In this document: piece after piece, positions 60,829-62,803 of the stretch
How the letters are laid out: the number at the start of each line of letters is the position of its first letter
How positions within the stretch are numbered: the stretch's first letter is position 1
Assembly: GCF_003946405.1 (NCBI RefSeq)
Contig: NZ_RHOG01000012.1
Location: forward strand, 1-62,803
Direction of reading: 5' to 3'
Length of the DNA stretch: 62,803 bases
DNA from: Lacticaseibacillus yichunensis
GTDB lineage: Bacteria > Bacillota > Bacilli > Lactobacillales > Lactobacillaceae
The notes under the pieces: model-generated
Told to the model about the DNA's origin: nothing
The model's database searches: none
Seen by the model: only the letters and a program-made list of their open reading frames with translations
Program-made: the position numbers and the translations under genes

Positions 60829-60931
60829 TTCGCACCGAAATTAGCGGCGAAAATCGACGTCAAACCCGCGCCATAACTGGGCTTAAGACGACAATCTCCG
60901 ATTTTTCTTCTATTAAATAGGCAACACAAAT

Positions 60932-60975
60932 AGGCATCTCACACTAGGCCGCAGCCCAGCGTGAGATGCCTGTTT
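60932..60975. terminator. Bidirectional terminator
   Basis: AGGCATCTCAC and GTGAGATGCCT pair over 11 bp between convergent genes; TGTTT follows on the plus strand and TATTTGTGTT on the minus strand. Confidence 0.7.
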
Positions 60976-61020
60976 GGTTCCTGACCGATCTGGGGGAATC
61001 GGGGAACTATTTTTGCCAGA

Positions 61021-61941
61021 TCACGGCAGATTGTTGCCAGCCGCGAAGTAGACGTCGTACCATTCTTGCTTGGTGAGCTTGAAGTCGGCCGCTTCGGCGA
61101 TCTGAGCGATGCGGTCCTTGTTCGTGGTGCCCGCGATGACTTGGAAGGCGCCTGGAATGCGCAGAATCCAAGCGGCCGCGATCGCGTTGACGTTCGTGTT
61201 GTACTTGTCCGCCAAGTCATGCAGCTTCTTGTTGAGTTCCGGGAACTTCGGATTGTCGATGAAGACGCCTTCGAAAAATCCGTACTGGTAAGGGCTCCAT
61301 GCTTGAATGGTCATGTTGTGCAGACGGGAGTATTCAAGAATGCCGCCGTCGTGGTCGATGGAGCGCTCGTCGGACATGTTGACGTGGATGCCGTTGTCGA
61401 TCATGCCCGTGTGCATCACGCCGAACTGCAACTGGTTGGCAATCAGCTTTTGCGGTACCGCCGACTGCAACAACTCAACTTGACTCGGGTTGAAGTTCGA
61501 CACACCGAATTGACGGACCTTGCCGCTGTTTTGCAAGGTGAGGAAAGCTTCCGCAACCTCGTCAGGCTCCATCAGGGGATCTGGCCGGTGCAGCAGCAGG
61601 ACGTCAACATAATCGAGACCCAGCCGTGCAAGCGACCCGTCGACCGCTTCAAGAATGTGTTCCTTGGAAAAATCGTAGCGTTGGCCCGGCACAATGCCGA
61701 CCTTCGTCTGCACGATCACATCATCGCGCGAGAAGCTGGCCTTCTTTAATGCGGCGCCAAAAAGCGACTCCGCCTTGCCACCATCATAAATGTCGGCATT
61801 ATCAAAAAAGTTGATACCCGCATTATAGGCTGATTCCAAAAGTGCAACGGCACCGTCTTCATCAAGTCCAGTAATACGCATCACACCCAATGCGACTTCA
61901 GAGGCCTTAAGCCCGGAGCCGCCAAGATCGATCTGACGCAA
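61021..61941 (-). CDS. Aldo/keto reductase, YdhF-like
   Basis: The protein has 306 residues. The active-site region INFFDNADIYDGGKAE contains the catalytic Asp and Tyr, with the Lys and His in IVQTKVGI and LLLHRPD. The cofactor-binding end reads VIAGTTNKDRIAQ. This fits the YdhF branch of NADPH-dependent oxidoreductases. The start is TTG at 61941, 10 bp behind AGGAG. The physiological substrate is unknown. Confidence 0.9.
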   Translation of the reverse strand: MRQIDLGGSGLKASEVALGVMRITGLDEDGAVALLESAYNAGINFFDNADIYDGGKAESLFGAALKKASFSRDDVIVQTKVGIVPGQRYDFSKEHILEAVDGSLARLGLDYVDVLLLHRPDPLMEPDEVAEAFLTLQNSGKVRQFGVSNFNPSQVELLQSAVPQKLIANQLQFGVMHTGMIDNGIHVNMSDERSIDHDGGILEYSRLHNMTIQAWSPYQYGFFEGVFIDNPKFPELNKKLHDLADKYNTNVNAIAAAWILRIPGAFQVIAGTTNKDRIAQIAEAADFKLTKQEWYDVYFAAGNNLP

Positions 61942-62166
61942 AACAATCAGCTCCTAACTGTGTTTGTTTATTGGATCCATTGTCTAGCGTAGCATATTGC
62001 CCGCCGCCATGAAAGCGCACACGGCTGGTAAATCGGACCAGAATTTCCTGGCAAATAAGCGCTTACGTACTGTCTGGTTGAGCGACTTACGACTGGCGGA
62101 TGATGAAGGTTTCGGAGTGATGCTGAGATTGTGATGAAGCAAGCCTTTTGCGCGCCGCTGTAGATC

Positions 62167-62222
62167 AAAAAGCAAGACGGGCAACACCGGTTCATCGCCG
62201 AGGGATACCGTCTTGCTTTTTT
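62167..62222. terminator. Bidirectional terminator overlapping a gene end
   Basis: AAAAAGCAAGACGG and CCGTCTTGCTTTTT form a 14-bp stem. One arm lies inside the last codons of the minus-strand gene at 62192-62548. Confidence 0.85.
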
Positions 62223-62548
62223 GAACAGACTTGTAAGCCTCTTTGTCCATTTTTATATGTGATCATTAAAGATATGCCAATACCAGCAAACGCGACGCAA
62301 GCAATCAGAAGTGCCGCCACCGCAACAATCAGTCCAATAGTGGCATCACCAAACTGGATGATCTGACTAATGACAAACCCGCCCCCGAGACATGCAAGCG
62401 CGCCGATCAACGTGAAGCCCCCTGAGATCAGTGCGAACATGCCCTTATCGCGGGTGGACCGCTGTTTCTCATCGATTATTCTGACCGCGATTGCCAGCAA
62501 CCCAGCAAAAATACCTGCGCTGATGAGTTTTTGAAGATTCCGTGGCAT
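62192..62548 (-). CDS. Small membrane protein of unknown function
   Basis: The protein has 118 residues and three hydrophobic segments (about 10-25, 42-62, 70-95), with charged stretches (DEKQRSTRDKG) between them. I do not recognise a family; it recalls generic DUF-type small integral membrane proteins. ATG at 62548 follows GGAGGAAATCAA. The last ten codons form one arm of the downstream terminator. Confidence 0.65.
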   Translation of the reverse strand: MPRNLQKLISAGIFAGLLAIAVRIIDEKQRSTRDKGMFALISGGFTLIGALACLGGGFVISQIIQFGDATIGLIVAVAALLIACVAFAGIGISLMITYKNGQRGLQVCSKKQDGIPRR

Positions 62549-62803
62549 TTGATTTCCTCCAGAGCAACTGTGGTTTTCAGATGAAGTATGCCCCTTTAAC
62601 AACGACAAAACACGCACCATCTGTCAGCTGGGGCGAGGCGGTCCATCACGACGGATGTTGCGGTTGGACCCACAAACATTTCTCCCTATGATGTGATGGG
62701 GTCACACCAATATGGCGGTTTTTTCGGGGGCGTGCGGACATTTTTTTGGACCGCCGTTTTGCTAAAGTGCACAACGACGGTGTTCGTTCAGGTTTTTACC
62801 TCC
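62549..62803. other. Unassigned right end of the window
   Basis: No complete gene is seen. TGTGATGGGGTCACA (62692-62706) resembles the operators near 45285. GGCGGT (62714-62719) and ACCGCC (62750-62755) flank two T runs. The final GGTTTTTACCTCC may precede or belong to a gene outside the window. Confidence 0.35.
62692..62706. promoter_or_regulatory. Palindromic operator-like site 3
   Basis: TGTGATGGGGTCACA shares the TGTGATG...TCACA frame of the sites at 45285 and 45370. Confidence 0.4.

Noticed and set aside
61968-62250. Minus-strand ORFs of 75 and 88 codons
   Set aside because: They cross the bidirectional terminator and have no plausible start region; the accepted gene at 62192-62548 uses another frame.

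Overview
The window looks like a chromosomal stretch of a high-GC lactic acid bacterium, most likely a Lacticaseibacillus or close Lactobacillaceae relative. The reasons are strong GC bias at third codon positions, Gram-positive ribosome binding sites (AGGAGG type), several TTG and GTG starts, a T-box leader, an SpaCBA-SrtC sortase pilus cluster, an Rgg-type regulator, DUF915-type hydrolases and a DUF4179 anti-sigma factor. No transposase, prophage block or CRISPR array was seen. Gene names rest on recognised motifs only; no database search was possible.

Layout: 1-110 is the 3' end of a 5S rRNA gene and its terminator. 396-1948 carries a thioredoxin and a split threonine/serine exporter. 2007-2170 is an unassigned short structured RNA with its own promoter and terminator. 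2299-5636 holds an LCP wall-polymer transferase and, convergently, an orphan PTS EIIC-like protein with a secreted hydrolase. 5773-8422 is the deoxynucleoside salvage set deoC-deoB-deoD, followed by an NlpC/P60 cell-wall hydrolase. 10066-10562 (minus) is an unannotated structured RNA of about 500 nt with consensus promoter and terminator. It lies downstream of a tightly overlapping minus-strand operon (10854-14859) of a Cas4/RecB-like nuclease fused to an XPD-like helicase, a PD-(D/E)XK-like protein and a sce7725-like protein.

15382-28133 is metabolic and regulatory: a histone-H1-like tailed protein, an Rgg regulator with a divergent small membrane protein, peptidase T, an aminotransferase divergent from a LysR regulator, HAD and histidine phosphatases, BrnQ and an aldo/keto reductase. 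28499-35967 is the pilus operon (VWA tip pilin, basal pilin, backbone pilin, class C sortase), whose pilin genes are visibly more AT-rich than their surroundings. 36249-45058 holds a UvrA paralogue, nitroreductase, MarR regulator, HD hydrolase, tRNA-Thr, CPBP protease, GNAT acetyltransferase and the RNA polymerase recycling factor HelD.

45667-50606 (minus) is an ECF sigma/anti-sigma pair followed by an ABC export module. 51063-54924 is an osmoprotectant ABC transporter plus a flavoprotein disulfide reductase. 55476-56786 is a tryptophan T-box and trpS. 56879-58422 is a LemA/TPM pair. 58710-60828 is a MATE exporter overlapping signal peptidase I, and 61021-62548 carries a second aldo/keto reductase and a small membrane protein.

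The most notable signals are between genes: the 500-nt RNA; two copies (14939-15086 and 55171-55365) of a dispersed terminal-inverted-repeat element whose internal hairpins differ by compensatory changes; a promoter- and terminator-bounded RNA at 2007-2170; and nested palindromic elements at 25478-25578 and 39708-39807.
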